From positions 14,992,501 to 15,056,500 of the forward strand of contig JAWQUS010000027.1 of NCBI GenBank assembly GCA_036365455.1: DNA of 64,000 bases, in the 5' to 3' direction. Below the pieces are notes generated by a model. The model was not told the DNA's origin. It made no database searches and saw only the letters and a list, made by a program, of their open reading frames with translations. Shown here piece by piece: positions 40,790 through 53,220 of this stretch (its first letter is position 1; every line of letters begins with the position of its first letter). The DNA is from Macrosoma leucophasiata (taxonomy: Eukaryota; Arthropoda; Insecta; Lepidoptera; Hedylidae). A program made the translations under genes and the position numbers.

Positions 40790-43041
40790 TATTTTTTTGG
40801 TATTCCTTAAAATGACAACCCTTTTTGTCAGCATTAAAAACAAAAACTGTTGCTCAACACGATAACAATCGCGCTTGTGTTTAAGTTTGTCTACACCGTG
40901 GCTGATTGGAATATAACATGGTGTGAAAAACGTTAGAAGGTTCCACATTGTTTCTTATTACCGCGTCGACATCGCCTTGTCCGCGTCCGTTAGGTGTTAG
41001 TCTTATTTGGGTGTAGATACCTAACCATTTTTCATCGTACGAAGTGATTCATCGAGACAAAGACCTTTCAGGTTCCACCATACCTATTAAGGTTTAAAGA
41101 TCGTTATTCTCATAAAAACATACCGTTCTTGTAGAATGAGATATAGATTACATTAATTTATTAATAGAATGTTAGTAGTACACCTCTGGTGCTTAGGGTT
41201 AGTAACATAGTTACAATAGTGGTACTTTAACTATTTAATTTATTTTGTTTGTTTTTGACTTGTCATAAGCGGTGCTTGTCACCCCAAATAAATTAAATGA
41301 ATTTCTGATTCTGGTTCTGATAATTATATAAAACAAAGGTTAGTATAAGTAATAAGGTACTGTTAGTGTATTCCTTAAATAACCTAAATACTACTATAGT
41401 CTGGCAATTTAAGATTTTAATTTGTTTTTAAATACGTAGGTATTAACGCGTATTTTCGAGTCTGAGCTTAGCATATCGTCGATTTAGTGGTTAAAAATTG
41501 ATAAGAACCGTTCGAACACATATCGTATAATAGTAATTATAATTACTTTTCCGAAATTTACAGCTTATATTTATTATGATTTTGTAATAAATGTTTAAGA
41601 TAAGTATCTTCTCTGCAGGAACTTTTGTATAGCAAAAAAGTTATACTCTTTACTTACTACTGGATGATTTTTTCATCTTACGCCTATGTGACGGTCAAGC
41701 TAAGGTATTTTGACCAAAATGTAGAGTTTGTGAAATTGGACAAAGTTGTAGAGTTTGGGTGTGTAGAGTTACAAACTTGGCTCTACATGAGATCTGATAA
41801 GTTTTTGACAGTGCCAGCCAATGTATATGGTATCGTCTTGGCAACACTTTGAAAATATTCTTGTTTAGATTTACATTAGTTTATTGCATAAATGGCACTG
41901 TATTGCGGCCATAGAAATCTAAATAACAAGACAATAAAAATGACATGTTAAAAATCTGACAGAACTAGATCACTGGAATTGGTGTCGAATACTGTCGAAG
42001 CGACACCAATGAGGCGACGAGTTCACGCAATCATGACACTTCTATTGACTTGGTATTTAGAGATTTCTGTGGTTGTGGCGGAGTAATAACAGTTATTATG
42101 TTAGCTTGGACTCGATTGTAATGTAATGTAAATCCTACTCGAAGTGTAAATCACTAAACAAATACCTAAGTAGTTTTTAATGAGTGGAAAACACTCGAGT
42201 TCAAGAAAATGATGACGGATCGATAGCATCAAGACAGTGAGTACTGTAAAAATGTCATGCTGACATTGATGACATGAATTACATTACTGTCATTTATTGA
42301 CAGTTGGTGCGATAGATAGCATCTGCGCTGCAATTATCGTTTTGATGAATAGGTAGGAATTGACGAATGAAAATGACATCAAAATCGCGCGAAGCCGGGG
42401 CGAATCGCTATCAAAATCAAAGAGTATACAAATACTACATCAAAATACTCGTAAATTATAAAAGTAGCTTCGCGAGTTACAAATGCTGTTTATTTGTGGC
42501 ATATTTCGTCAAAACAAAGAATAAAACAACGATGTCGGTGCTACTCATTATTGTGACAGTGAATGTAACAGACAGCAATGGTCATATTCAATTGTGGCAT
42601 TGGATTGGTCTCGTGAATTATAAAGTAACTTTTGTGAGTGACACGCCACACTTTGTTCGTTTTACTTTTGCATAATTCAGTACGTAATGAAGCTTAACGA
42701 TTTTACCTAATATTTTATGCCAAAAAGTCCTTTAACATTTGGTTCGTTCGTGCGATGATACCATATATACCCATAAAGGGTAAATATTTTATACTTGAGG
42801 ACTTTGTGGTTGAATAAATTTATATTTTGTACAGAACTCCAACATAATTACTATGTAAATAAAAAAATTTAACAAATTTTATTTTATGCAGAAATTATAT
42901 TTATTTACCAGATGTTTCCAATTGCACAAGTGGTAGAGCAAGTGATGTATAAAATATTATATTAGTTACATTATTATTATCATTACATTCAATTTAAGGT
43001 TAAGAGCAAATTCAGGACACTATTTCTCTAAATATTTTATA
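40790..43041. other. AT-rich DNA with a Helitron-end fragment
   Basis: No gene. At 42380-42410 GCGCGAAGCCGGGGCGAATCGC is a mutated Helitron 3' end. A weak internal duplication (CTCGTAAATTATAAAAGTAG near 42449, CTCGTGAATTATAAAGTAAC near 42612) follows. The open frame over this part is probably chance. Confidence 0.4.
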
Positions 43042-43329
43042 CTAGCTGTGTATTACTTATAAAAAGTGTACGTCATAATGGCGGGCAATTGACATTTGAA
43101 TTTTTAAAATTATTGTTTTTATTTCACGAATTATCAAAAGATACGAATTTTGCGGATACATGTTCTCGACTCAGAATAATTATTTTTTTACGATCTTTAA
43201 TTGTAAATAGGTTTCGATCGAGTCTACCGTAGATCTGTGGCAGAAAAAATTACATATAATGTCTGTGCTTAGGTCCACAATGGCGGATGTTAAAAATTGA
43301 ATATTAACATTGTGCATTTTTAACCACTA

Positions 43330-43705
43330 ATGTCATCAACTCTACCACCACCATCACCACCATCGTCACCACCACCACGATCACCACCACCACTGTCACC
43401 GCTACCACCTACACCACCGCCACCACCGCAAACGTCACTAACGCTATCAACGCCACCACCAACATCAACATCACCAAACACCTATGCCACCAATGTCACC
43501 AAAACCACCACCACTACCACCACAACCAATTCCTCCAAAACTACCAACAACACCAATGTCACGAACGCCACTAATGCCTCCATCGCGACTAAAAACCATC
43601 ACCACCACCACCAACGCCATCAACACCTCCACCAGAGTCACCAACAATACCTACGCCACCAACGACACCAATGACACCAAAGCCACTAACGCAACTAACG
43701 CCACC
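43330..43705 (+). repeat. ACC triplet block in Helitron copy 3
   Basis: About 375 bases of CACCACCA and CACCAA triplets, the counterpart of 31438-31868 in reverse. The long Pro/Thr-rich frames here are not proteins. Confidence 0.85.
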
Positions 43706-43843
43706 AACGCCTGAACCCCTTAATATTTTCATTTTCTTATTTTTTGTACTTAATTTTGTCGTTATAGCAGTAGCAGAAATACATTATTTGTAAAAATTGT
43801 AGCTTTCTAGCTACCTATCACTATATATGAGATACAGCCTGGT

Positions 43844-43874
<31 letters not shown>

Positions 43875-44234
43875 AGACAGCGGAGGATTAGTAATAGGGT
43901 CCGTTTTTACCTTTTAGTTACGGAAGCCTAAAAAAGATAGAAGATAGAGAATAGTTTCAAATGAGCATTTATTGAAATGATAAGTATTCATTACACATTT
44001 CTGAACGCACGCGTAATACTTTTCAATCTTTTAAAAAAAAACAATATGTTTTTTTTTATTCTCCGTTTAAAGAGCTTGGCCAAAGACCATGACGCTCTAT
44101 ACGTTCACATGAATTACATTCTTCATTTAAAATCGTCATCGTCGTAGGATCTGCCAGGACACTGTTGCAATGTCCTATTTCTAATGAAGCCCTGCGATGA
44201 GCCTCACCCCGAACACAACAATATAAGTTCTGGC

Positions 44235-44573
44235 GGGAACCTTGAAAGAGGCGTGTGGTGTGAATTTTTGAGTTATATTAAATGGAGTTGGTGGCATTTT
44301 GTTTGATATAGGCTTATTGCAGTGCCCGTGTATAGTGAAATAGAATAATAGTGCGAAAACACGTCCTTTTGTGTTGCCTCCAAAACTTCATTGTAAATGT
44401 TCTGGTAAAGTAGCCATCGCTTTACTCGAATTACTGACTGTGACTGACTGACGGACTGATAAATTGACTGACTGACTCTGACTTTTACGCTGCTTATTAC
44501 GAATATGAGATATCGTTTTACTTGACACTGGCAATATGCGTAATAGCGATGCAAAAATATAAAAAAAAAATCA
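44235..44573 (+). mobile_element. retroposon S inside Helitron copy 3
   Basis: Same body as 11488-11859 and 30447-30830; its A tail is the AAAAAAAAAA run near 44562-44571. The head GGCGGGAACCTTGAAAGAGG is retained. Confidence 0.75.
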
Positions 44574-45097
44574 ATACACGTAAAAGTTTATTCATACATT
44601 CTATATAGTTTATGAACGCATGCATAAATGTCAATCATTACTTACAGATATTGACAAAAAAATTGACAGCTCCGAAACTAAAGAACTTTTAGGTTTTTCA
44701 AATATTCGTCGTAAAAATAAAATAAAATTGTAAATATTAAATTGTATAAATGTCCATACAACGCTTTGAGTGTTTCTAACAATGTGTATAGTTTAATAAT
44801 CTACTAACCTTATCTATTATGTGTTTTCAGATTTAATGATGTCTACGCGGAATTAATTAATTGATTTATGTACCATATATTTCCAATCATTCAAACGTGA
44901 TGCTGGCAGTTATGCCTCCTGGCGGTTGCCAATAAAAAAAAAAAAAAAAAATGTTCGTCAATTTTTCTTATTTTTAAGATGTATTCTGTTATTCGGGGCG
45001 GAGACCAATCCAACAAATCAAAAACCATGAAAATTGGTCCAGCAGATCTCGAGTTATAAGTGTTGTAACAAACCCGACTTTGTTTTATATATATAGA

Positions 45098-45450
45098 TTT
45101 ATTTATATGGGAACCATTGACCTATATGCACTAAAGTTCCAGACAGAACACTTCCCTTGGTAATATGGTTCCAGTTTCCAAAAGTCAATTTACTGTACTT
45201 CCTTAAAGTAACATGACAGATAACGTGAAAATGAAATATCTCGGATTTAAAATAATAGAAACTCTATTTGAACGCTCTATAATTTGATGGAGTTCAAACT
45301 GTTCAAAGCTACTTACATATTATGTCCGCGTGTTTTTTTTTAATATTTGACTATAAAGCAGGTATTTTAACTTAAATGAGATTTTATTTTATACACATAT
45401 TTTATTTAAATCCCAAAATAGCAGTGCCTTAATCAAATTTAAAGAAGGTA
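45098..45450. other. AT-rich spacer
   Basis: Nothing recognised. Confidence 0.4.
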
Positions 45451-45530
45451 CAATTTTATTGCTTCTTATAATTTTGAAGTTCGAAACATTGTCTTTCATG
45501 TTTATTATTAAGTCAAATAGTCAATTTACG

Positions 45531-45672
45531 TTAATATTTAACTGACTTTAAACCATTAATTACCTCTTTCGGAATTGACAATACATTTACTGTATCTGCA
45601 TCAATCATATTGTCATCAAATATAATTTGTCCATTATTCATCAGGATAAGATAGTTATCTATATATAATAGG
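45531..45672 (-). CDS. possible 3' terminal exon, unknown protein
   Basis: On the minus strand an ATATAG acceptor (near 45666) precedes a frame reading NYLILMNNGQIIFDDNMIDA, then SIPKEVINGLKSVKY and a stop at about 45531. An AATAAA follows about 70 bases later (45460-45455). The composition is protein-like, with a hydrophilic, acidic-then-basic end. No family is recognised and no partner exon was found, so it may be chance. Confidence 0.25.
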
Positions 45673-45738
45673 TAATTACAGAAGAAACTATAGGAATTGA
45701 CATATTTTAATAAATTATACAATAACCAATTGAAAAGT

Positions 45739-46909
45739 TTATGTCATTAAAGAAAGGATAGATATAATATATTTAGATACGGGACATGGATGTTTTGAAG
45801 GGTGGGTGAGAGTGACAGGAGTGCAAAAGTCACATGAATAATCCTTTATGTGTTCAGTAGGTATTTCCCTTTCAGTCACATACACCGTTGCACTCCTGAC
45901 ATTAGAAATATCCCTTATAATAATGCAGGATAGGCAAACTACCACCACAATTGGATCGCCAATCTTTCCAGCAATTGCGTTGTGATTACGTCATTGTAAC
46001 GTTGCATTCAGCATGTTATACTTTTTTCTCCCCTTTTAAAATAATAATCGATAAATAAAAAATGCAGATATCAAAAGTCTACAGTATTTTCTTATCATCA
46101 ATAAGAACTGCTTGCTTCATATCAATTTTTCATAAAAAATATTTATATCCTGTTTATAGGTATTACAAGTAATTAATAAATCTATGGGTATTACAATACT
46201 GGTAATGCCACATCACTGTTATTTAACAAATTCCATAATATTAACAAAATCCACATACTGTTCATTGCGTACCTCGAGTCATTACACTTGGACTATCCAC
46301 ACAAAATACAATAATTCATACACTCGATTACAAATACAAGTAAATTTATGCAGGTCATTTGCTTCATAAGTAATAGCATTGTCATTAAGAATTCATAACT
46401 ATGAAGGATTTTTGTACTCTATGTATTCAAATTAACGTTTTAAATTTTTATCATTACTTTGTATTATGGAATATCATAACCTTGGCAGACCAGCACTTCA
46501 GGAGCCTCCGAACGTTAAAGAACTCTAGGTAACTCTAGGTAACGCTAGGTATCAGTTTCGATGTATTCCATGACTGATCAAAAGATTATCTACTTTACTC
46601 AAAGGACCGTATAAATGTTTTGGCTGGATTCTTAGGTTTTCACGAGCGCTCATTGTATTTTTTTTTTCAGATTTATCTTGTATATCCTACCTTTTGTATT
46701 TCAGCTTAATACCTACACTTTACCTAAAAGAGCATCTAGGTAACAGGAACACGCTTGTGCTAAGCTATGACTATATACCGACAAATAAATATATGTATTA
46801 GATAAAGCGTTGATGCTTTTGCAATCTTTATCAATAGTGAATTTATTACGTTACTATTCCTTAATTCTATTTAGGCACCTCGCTTTGTCTCTTTTGGTGC
46901 TTTTAATAA
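45739..46909. other. AT-rich DNA, no gene recognised
   Basis: A minus frame at 45739-45948 (SNVRSATVYVTEREIPTEHI) looks mildly protein-like but has no splice or family support. The triplication TCTAGGTAAC near 46530 is a minor repeat. Confidence 0.35.
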
Positions 46910-47381
46910 GGGGGCGTCCATAAATTACGTGAGATGTTTAAGGGGAGGAGGGGGTCGAGACAAATCTCATCTAATCTTACGTTGGGGCGAAAGGGGGTCT
47001 CGGGAAATATCACGCAATTTTTTTTCTGATTTAGTAGATGTTATTTTTTTAATCGCAATCGTTTCGATTTTCGTACTCTATTGCTTAATCTTCATCACAC
47101 TTATAGCTATCAGCAATATTAATTACTAGTTTTAACTAGTTGTAAATAAAAGTAAGTAGGTACCTCCAAAGCATTTTTTTTTCTTTTTTAATAAAAATCC
47201 AAAGCGCTTACATAGGTACCTACTTTTTGAAAAATCTCATGTGAGATTGGGGGACGGGGGCCCTCCCCCGTCCCCCAATCTCACATAATTGTGGTTGAAT
47301 AAAATCTGACGACCTCTCACCCGGGGGCAGGTAGGGACAGAAAATAAAAAAACCCACCTCACGTAATTTATGGACGCCCCC
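46910..47381. mobile_element. TIR DNA element with TAA duplication
   Basis: Ends GGGGGCGTCCATAAATTACG (46910-46929) and the complement (47362-47381) are perfect over at least 24 bases and are flanked by TAA at 46907-46909 and 47382-47384. I recall this terminus from several animal genomes but cannot fix the family; the TAA duplication fits PIF/Harbinger-type elements. It has no transposase. A long palindrome sits inside at 47239-47286. Confidence 0.8.
47239..47286. repeat. perfect 22-bp inverted repeat, 4-nt loop
   Basis: Arms 47239-47260 and 47265-47286 (core GTGAGATTGGGGGACGGGGG) around CCCT. It is very GC-rich and inside the TIR element at 46910-47381. Confidence 0.95.
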
Positions 47382-47423
47382 TAAGGGACAAAACTTAACA
47401 AACAAATTACATTTTTATGTTCT

Positions 47424-47470
47424 CCTAAATCTAACAAGTAAGACAAGTAGTCTTACTTGTAAGATTTAGG
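47424..47470. repeat. 21-bp inverted repeat with one mismatch
   Basis: Arms 47424-47444 (CCTAAATCTAACAAGTAAGA plus C) and 47450-47470 pair at 20 of 21 positions with loop AAGTA, 40 bases right of the TIR element. Confidence 0.9.
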
Positions 47471-47876
47471 TAAATTAATGTATTACTTAATAAGCGAAAC
47501 AGTTAAACCTTATACCTGTGCTATCGATTAACAATTAAGTATAATCAAATTGCTGCCTACTAGAATGTTAGACACTGTACGGTTTCTGGTGTATGAATTA
47601 AATGCCAGTTAGGCTGAGTAAAGTCATAGTCTGTACACTAAAGTATGTCAGTAACTTTAATTAGTAGTACTAACATACGCGCAAAATCTTTTTCAATATT
47701 TAAGAAAAAGAATAAATTCTGACCTTTTCTTCCTTAAAAAAAAAACACTTTTCTCCATATGTGAAGATTTTCCGTGGCACCCTTGAAGTTTCGTAACCTG
47801 TCCGATGAAGCTATCCGATATCCGATACCTATTATATGGCTCCTCTACAGTGAGATGGCCAAGCGATGGCTGAAAC

Positions 47877-48109
47877 GCAACTACACGATGGCGACAGTCA
47901 CTTTCGGTCTTAACGCCTTTTCAGATGGATGTGGAAACATTAGCCGCAGCGGCGATATATCTTTACAGCACGTATGTATGCACTGTAAAACGGGCCACGT
48001 GTAGATGCGTACTGCCATCGCTGGCCCACTCCCTTTGATGTGCGGCCGAAAAACCGACACCTACACTCTATACGGTATCCCATCGCAACGGCCCATCGTG
48101 TAGAGTTGC
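47877..48109. mobile_element. MITE with GCAACTCTACACGATGGGC-type ends
   Basis: Left end GCAACTACACGATGGC and right end GCCCATCGTGTAGAGTTGC are inverted repeats with a 2-base gap. The interior is GC-rich. Elements with these ends are, by recall, common in Lepidoptera. The open frame over it (47774-48004) is not a gene. Target duplication not determined. Confidence 0.6.
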
Positions 48110-49646
48110 CTTTAGACCCTCAAAAAAACGTATCAAGCGAAGTGGGAGATTGCATGCATACATTTAGGTACTCCAGTTTACCTCTTTGGAGAATACAAGC
48201 GTGAAGTACAGACGAACCTACGTATAAATCTGGTTACAAGTTGCATCTAATACCTGGCATACATTATATATGCACATCAGTGGTACCTACAGTTTGTTGT
48301 CTATTAATATCATAATTACTCACGTTTCCTCTACGTAGGAAATACTTGTGTATTTACCCGGATGTGTACAACTATGTGGTTACCTAATATTATTGTTTTT
48401 AATTTTTGTTTAATTAATATCTGCCACCGTGATTTAACAGTGTACTATTAAAACAAATGCATTGCCACTGCTTTAGGCCTTGGACATTTAATACTCAATA
48501 CTCAATACTTTATTGCACCATAATGTACCTACAACATTAGCATTATGGACCCTGTTGGGCACCGCAATATAGGAGAGAGGAGGATTTATACTGAATTAAA
48601 TACCTAGTATTTTTATTTTTATTTATATTATTTATTATATTAAATAGGAACATTATTTTTTATCAATACACGGTTAATTTAAATTAACGCATCACCTCTT
48701 GTAGACGGCCTCTCTAGATCAATCCCAAAAACATTTGTTCTACTACTTTCTACAAATCTTGATAAATAACCAAACAAAAAATTAAAAAAAATAAACAAAA
48801 GTTCAGAAGAGCATTGCCGTCGCTGCGTCACCCAGCAACCCCGCTGCATATTTTTCTTCAATATTTTAGGTACCTTTGCCTAGGCAAATTATCGCCACAT
48901 GCAGCAATACGCTCAGAGTAAATGCCAGTTTAGAGAAAATAATTTTGTATGGGAAAATTTAAATTAAAAAAACTATCAACATTGTTTTTATGACCTAAAG
49001 GATTATATGACACATAAAACAATATATGATTGATTAATGATTCAATAATTTGACTAAATAAATATATATTATTATTATTATCCTAAAATAATGCTAAATA
49101 TTGATATTAAATTATTAAAATCTTCAATAAACTTTATCGCTTTAATAAAATCTAATTGACCACAGTTTGCAATAATAACTTTGACATTAATTAATTATAA
49201 ATATTCGAATTACAATAATAATATTTTGACATATTTTATTAAGTTTATGGATATTTTACACACCATTGTAATGGTAGAATGTGATAGTGCTATAATGTTA
49301 TTACCTCACCATCTGTACCTACATATACCCACTACATTCTGGTAAATAAATGTTTATGCTTTGATTATGAATTGTAAAAAGTCGTAGGACAAACGTTGTT
49401 GGGATTGATGTAGAGAGGCTGCTTGCATAAATTACAGGTTACGGATTAAATGGATTTACATAGAAGCAAAATTTAACATTTAGTAGGTTACCTGTACCTA
49501 CGTACCTACACCCTCCTCGGCCATCAAAATATTATTATTTTTAAATATTATGATTATTAATTCTTTTACGAATACGATTATAATCTATTAAAAAGTTACA
49601 ACTAAACTAAGCTATAGGTATCTAATAATTATCCTTACTTCTATAT
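48110..49646. other. AT-rich DNA, nothing recognised
   Basis: No exon or repeat family recognised; the region 48900-49300 is very AT-rich. Confidence 0.4.
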
Positions 49647-49874
49647 TTACAAAAAACAGCATGCATCTAAAAATTCTCCATCGCTGCCATCCTGTGCTTT
49701 GCTACTTAGAAGGCTGGCAGCATTGCCTCCTTGGATGGCAATGCTGATACTCAGACATAAAAATAGGCCAGCCTTCTGGTCTCGGGAAGTGTCGACCAGC
49801 CGCTTCGAGATTTCTTTGAACAATACCCGCGCACTGGGGCCAAGGACCAAGGGTTTCGACCCCGAAAGGCACAA
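49647..49874 (-). pseudogene. transposon-derived ORF fragment
   Basis: The minus frame reads KPLVLGPSARVLFKEISKRL, VDTSRDQKAG and SISIAIQGGNAASLL. I recall similar SARVLFKEISKRLVDT and AIQRGNAAS segments repeated in many insect genomes, which points to a mobile element ORF of uncertain class. The stretch is GC-rich against AT-rich flanks and ends abruptly. Confidence 0.45.
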
Positions 49875-49930
49875 TTATATAGTCCTCTGAAAGGGTACTT
49901 ATAGGGTATATTTGCGCTGTATCAGGGTCT

Positions 49931-50987
49931 CCGCAGCTGCAGCAGCGGAGATTCTGATTCTACAATTCTATAATTGAATATTTTTATCGTTTATTTAAAA
50001 ATAGATACCTAGCTTATACAACTTTTAAACTATGGTATTTCATGCTTTGTTTACCTTATTTATGTCATTTGTTCTTGTTTCCTCAGAATGATAATACAAC
50101 AATAGAAATGCATTTTAAGAATGTCATTGTTACTTGCATCTCGTTTGTTTATTTTCAATGGTTCTTAAATGGTGATCCGTGGACAATACGAGATGTTTAA
50201 ATAACAATTATGTGTACATAAACATGTAATAAATTCATTTATTTTCTCTCACAAAAAAGGTTGATAGGGTTACACACAATAAATACTAGCTATTTTGTTG
50301 ATTTCAAAATGACTATATATTCGTTGCGGATAAACAGTTAGGTAACTTCTTTGATAATTAGCTTTCATAATCATCACTTAAAATGTCCATGTTTTCCTGA
50401 TAGTACCTGGTGGTACACCTATTTCTTTTACAATCTTTAGGTACATTGATACGTTACCTTACTGTTCCGTAGCATCATTCGGTGGGTCATACTACAACAT
50501 CATTCTTCATCAACAAAATATAATATTCGGTGGCTGCAGCATCCTCCAACCTTGCTGACACAGAATAGATCTCTAACTGCCTTAAAAATAAAGGAAATTG
50601 TTTGCCACAAAATTATTTTTTTTGCTGCAATCCAGTCCAGTCACTAACTGGAGCAAGGTAGGTATTATAATAATTACACAATTAAGGAAAGTAAAAGTCG
50701 CTTTCATTTTGCACGATTTGAATTTATGGCCTCAATAAAGTCGTGAAGGGATAGGTATTTCGAAGTAGAAATTATTTAAAACTGCCACGTTCTTTTAACT
50801 ATATTTTTATGTAAATTAAGTAGGTACCAACTGTTTAAATAGCGCATTCATATTATGTTAAATAGTCATAAATACCTATATCACAAGTAGCGAAAAATAA
50901 ATATAAACATTTATTTTTATTATTGATGGTGGAAAACAAGTTTGCAGTTCACATGGATGGTAAGTTTTTTTATAATGTTACGGAAGT
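49931..50987. other. AT-rich DNA
   Basis: Only a short family A-like piece (CAGTTCACATGGATGGTAAG near 50946) was recognised. Confidence 0.4.
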
Positions 50988-51108
50988 TGCTTGTTTGCCT
51001 AGCATGCAGTTCACATTGATGTTAAGTGATGACTGCAGCCTATAGACACCCACACAAAGACCAAGATCAAAATGCAGATGCGTTACCACTCCTGAGACCT
51101 AAGGTGTT
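50988..51108 (-). mobile_element. family A retroposon, partial
   Basis: GCATGCAGTTCACATTGATG through CCACTCCTGAGACCTAAGG, then the copy stops. Orientation as at 6605-6895. Confidence 0.75.
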
Positions 51109-52244
51109 ATCCAAAATCACACACAAGCTGATTGTATGAGTGTAGATACCAAATATTTGGTAGATACAATAACATTTCTATACATTATTATTCGTAGTTC
51201 TTTCTAGGATCCCATACAAAGACAACAGATACAGAAAAAAAGTTAATGCATGCAAAAATAATCATTCTAAAAATGTCATAGTAACTCAAATGGATTACGA
51301 AACAAATCATAGAGTGCATACATATCTGGGCACTCGGATAAACATCAAAGGAATGACGAGGTATAAATAAGTGACGCATTTTGGCGCCCCTTACATCGAA
51401 TATAAAACAAAGTTATAACATTTGGACTAGAACCAACTCCACTTCTGCATTTATGTTTGCATTATAAAGAACAACAGACTAACATTATTTGCGTATTAGA
51501 TATTTCGCACAAGTTGCAAGAAGGCCGCACTATTGAATCTAAGAGTCATGGGAATTGTGACGAATATCTGCCCACATTGCCTTAGCATGTGTATTTCTTT
51601 AGAGATGATGATAACAATTACACACAGTTATCCTATCGAGTTAAAAGAACAGCAATTACCAAGTATTTATGTTGGTATGTGTGAGTACAGCAAATGCTGC
51701 CGATTCTACTAGAAATCATTAAATAGGCATGCTTAGAATTATTTATCTAAATTGTACAAATATTCTAGATATGTATAAATCTATAGAAACTGCATGAGGT
51801 TTCCTATTTATTAAACAGGATTTACAGTTTTGATAAAATGTCTATAAATATGAAATTTGAAAAATTGGTGCACCTTTTCGTTGCCTATCATTACTACCCA
51901 ATGGTTGACGGGGAGATAGTGCCTAGAGGCATTAAGTTCGCCTTCTGTGCTTATTATGTGCAAGAAAGGATAAATAAATAAATTTAATTTGGTTAACTAA
52001 CGACATGTTTATTTTGGACAAAATAATGAAAATTTACAATTATCTACCAATTAATTAATTTAATGAATTAAACCTCAACATTATGTATTTAATTAATAAT
52101 TCTTTAACATCAAAACATGTGGTTTAATAATTATGAAAATTATCAAGTTAAGGATAAAGAACATTTTAATTAATCAAGCTTAATGTTTAATTTACCACGA
52201 TAATTTTTAATTGTTGTGTTTGACGATACACTTTTTTAGAATTT
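51109..52244. other. AT-rich DNA, nothing recognised
   Basis: No gene or repeat family recognised. Confidence 0.4.
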
Positions 52245-52520
52245 TACTTCACGTCCGTCTTTACTTCATTCAAAAATACATGCAAACACTCACGGTTTGC
52301 CGGTTAGGTACGTTTTGTCCTATGTAGCCTATTGACATCTCCGGGCGCATTACCGAACTTCCAGTTTGGCACAGGGAATCTTCTAGAAAAAGAAAAAACC
52401 CAATAGCACCAGCGATAAAGCATTATATTTTATGTAACATACACCTTTATCTCATCATATAAAAAGTTAAAGGACGACGTTAGCGTAGCAATAGTGACCT
52501 ACTGCCACTCGACTACTGAA
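52245..52520 (-). mobile_element. SINE B copy
   Basis: ATGCAAACACTCACGGTTTG, GTAGCCTATTGACATCTCCG and AACCCAATAGCACCAGCGAT match the 17028 and 61279 copies in reverse, ending near the head at GTGACCTACTGCC. Confidence 0.7.
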
Positions 52521-52570
52521 GTAGTTAAACTTTATTAGGATATGTAAATACTAGATAGGTAAAGGTTTCG

Positions 52571-52770
52571 ACGACCCGGTTAGTCTAGCGGTGTGAGATG
52601 ACTGTTCGATTCGGGATTCGTGGGTTCGATCCCCGCACCAGGACAAATATTTGTATGGCCTACAGATATTGGTTTTGGGTCTGGGTGTTTGTGTAAATGT
52701 TGTATGTGTACAACGACACCCACGACACATTTTTATACCTACTGTGGGGCTGTGAGCATAAAAAAACGAA
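52571..52770 (+). mobile_element. SINE C, tRNA-derived
   Basis: Starts GACCCGGTTAGTCTAGCGGT (A box) and has GTGGGTTCGATCCCCGC (B box with intact T arm). Then comes a non-tRNA body (GGTTTTGGGTCTGGGTGTTT, ACGACACCCACGACACA). The anticodon arm does not pair, so it is not a working tRNA gene. Confidence 0.75.
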
Positions 52771-53079
52771 TGCTTCGAAATTATGCAACCACCTAAGCGC
52801 GATCATTAACAATCTAAGGCAATTTGTGTGAGCTAATAGGTTGAGTGTTTGGGCTATCATCTGTACACAGCCTTTTCGTTTCTATGTCTGCAAGATAGGA
52901 TAGGAACACAGGTCACAGGTTACCTATGCATTGTGTCTATTTGAAACTAGTAGGACACATAGTGATGCGAATTATGGTCGGTAAACGACGGTAAATCCAA
53001 GAAGAAGTCTAAAGCGCTCGAGCCCTCCCCAAGATCGTCCAAATCCAATCTCAGTCTTTACTATCATTTATATTTTTAT

Positions 53080-53220
53080 GTCATGAAGTGGCAAACAGAC
53101 ATACAGTTAAATTGATGGTAAGTAATACTGTAGCCTATAAACCAGTTCTCTGTTCTCCTGAGGCCTAAGGTGTTGTGCCTCTGTGCCGGACATTACAGCT
53201 ACATTACTACCTGATCAGAT
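53080..53220 (-). mobile_element. family A retroposon, partial and diverged
   Basis: CTCCTGAGGCCTAAGGTGTT and TGCCGGACATTACAGCTACA match the body; the left side is weaker. Confidence 0.6.

Larger units (their letters stand above)
43042..45097 (-). mobile_element. large nonautonomous Helitron, copy 3
   Basis: On the minus strand it starts TCTATATATATAAAACAAAG after A (45098) and ends CTAG (43045-43042) before T. It is the reverse-oriented near twin of 30184-32265, with retroposon S, the TGTCTGTC stretch and the triplet block in the same order. About 120 bases just before its 3' terminus are missing, so the terminal segment CGAAGTTCGCCGGG is lost and only CAGCTAG remains. Confidence 0.85.

Noticed and set aside
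40712..40948. signal-peptide exon of the carbonic anhydrase gene
   Set aside because: It starts MWNLLTFF but continues with charged residues, lacks a donor in the needed phase and runs into a Helitron.
43330..43714. Pro/Thr-rich protein gene
   Set aside because: Same triplet block in Helitron copy 3; no start context, no splice sites.
47774..48004. 76-codon gene
   Set aside because: It overlaps a MITE end and has no domain or codon support.
52573..52645. tRNA gene
   Set aside because: The A and B boxes and T arm look good, but the anticodon and acceptor arms do not pair and the sequence continues into a SINE body.
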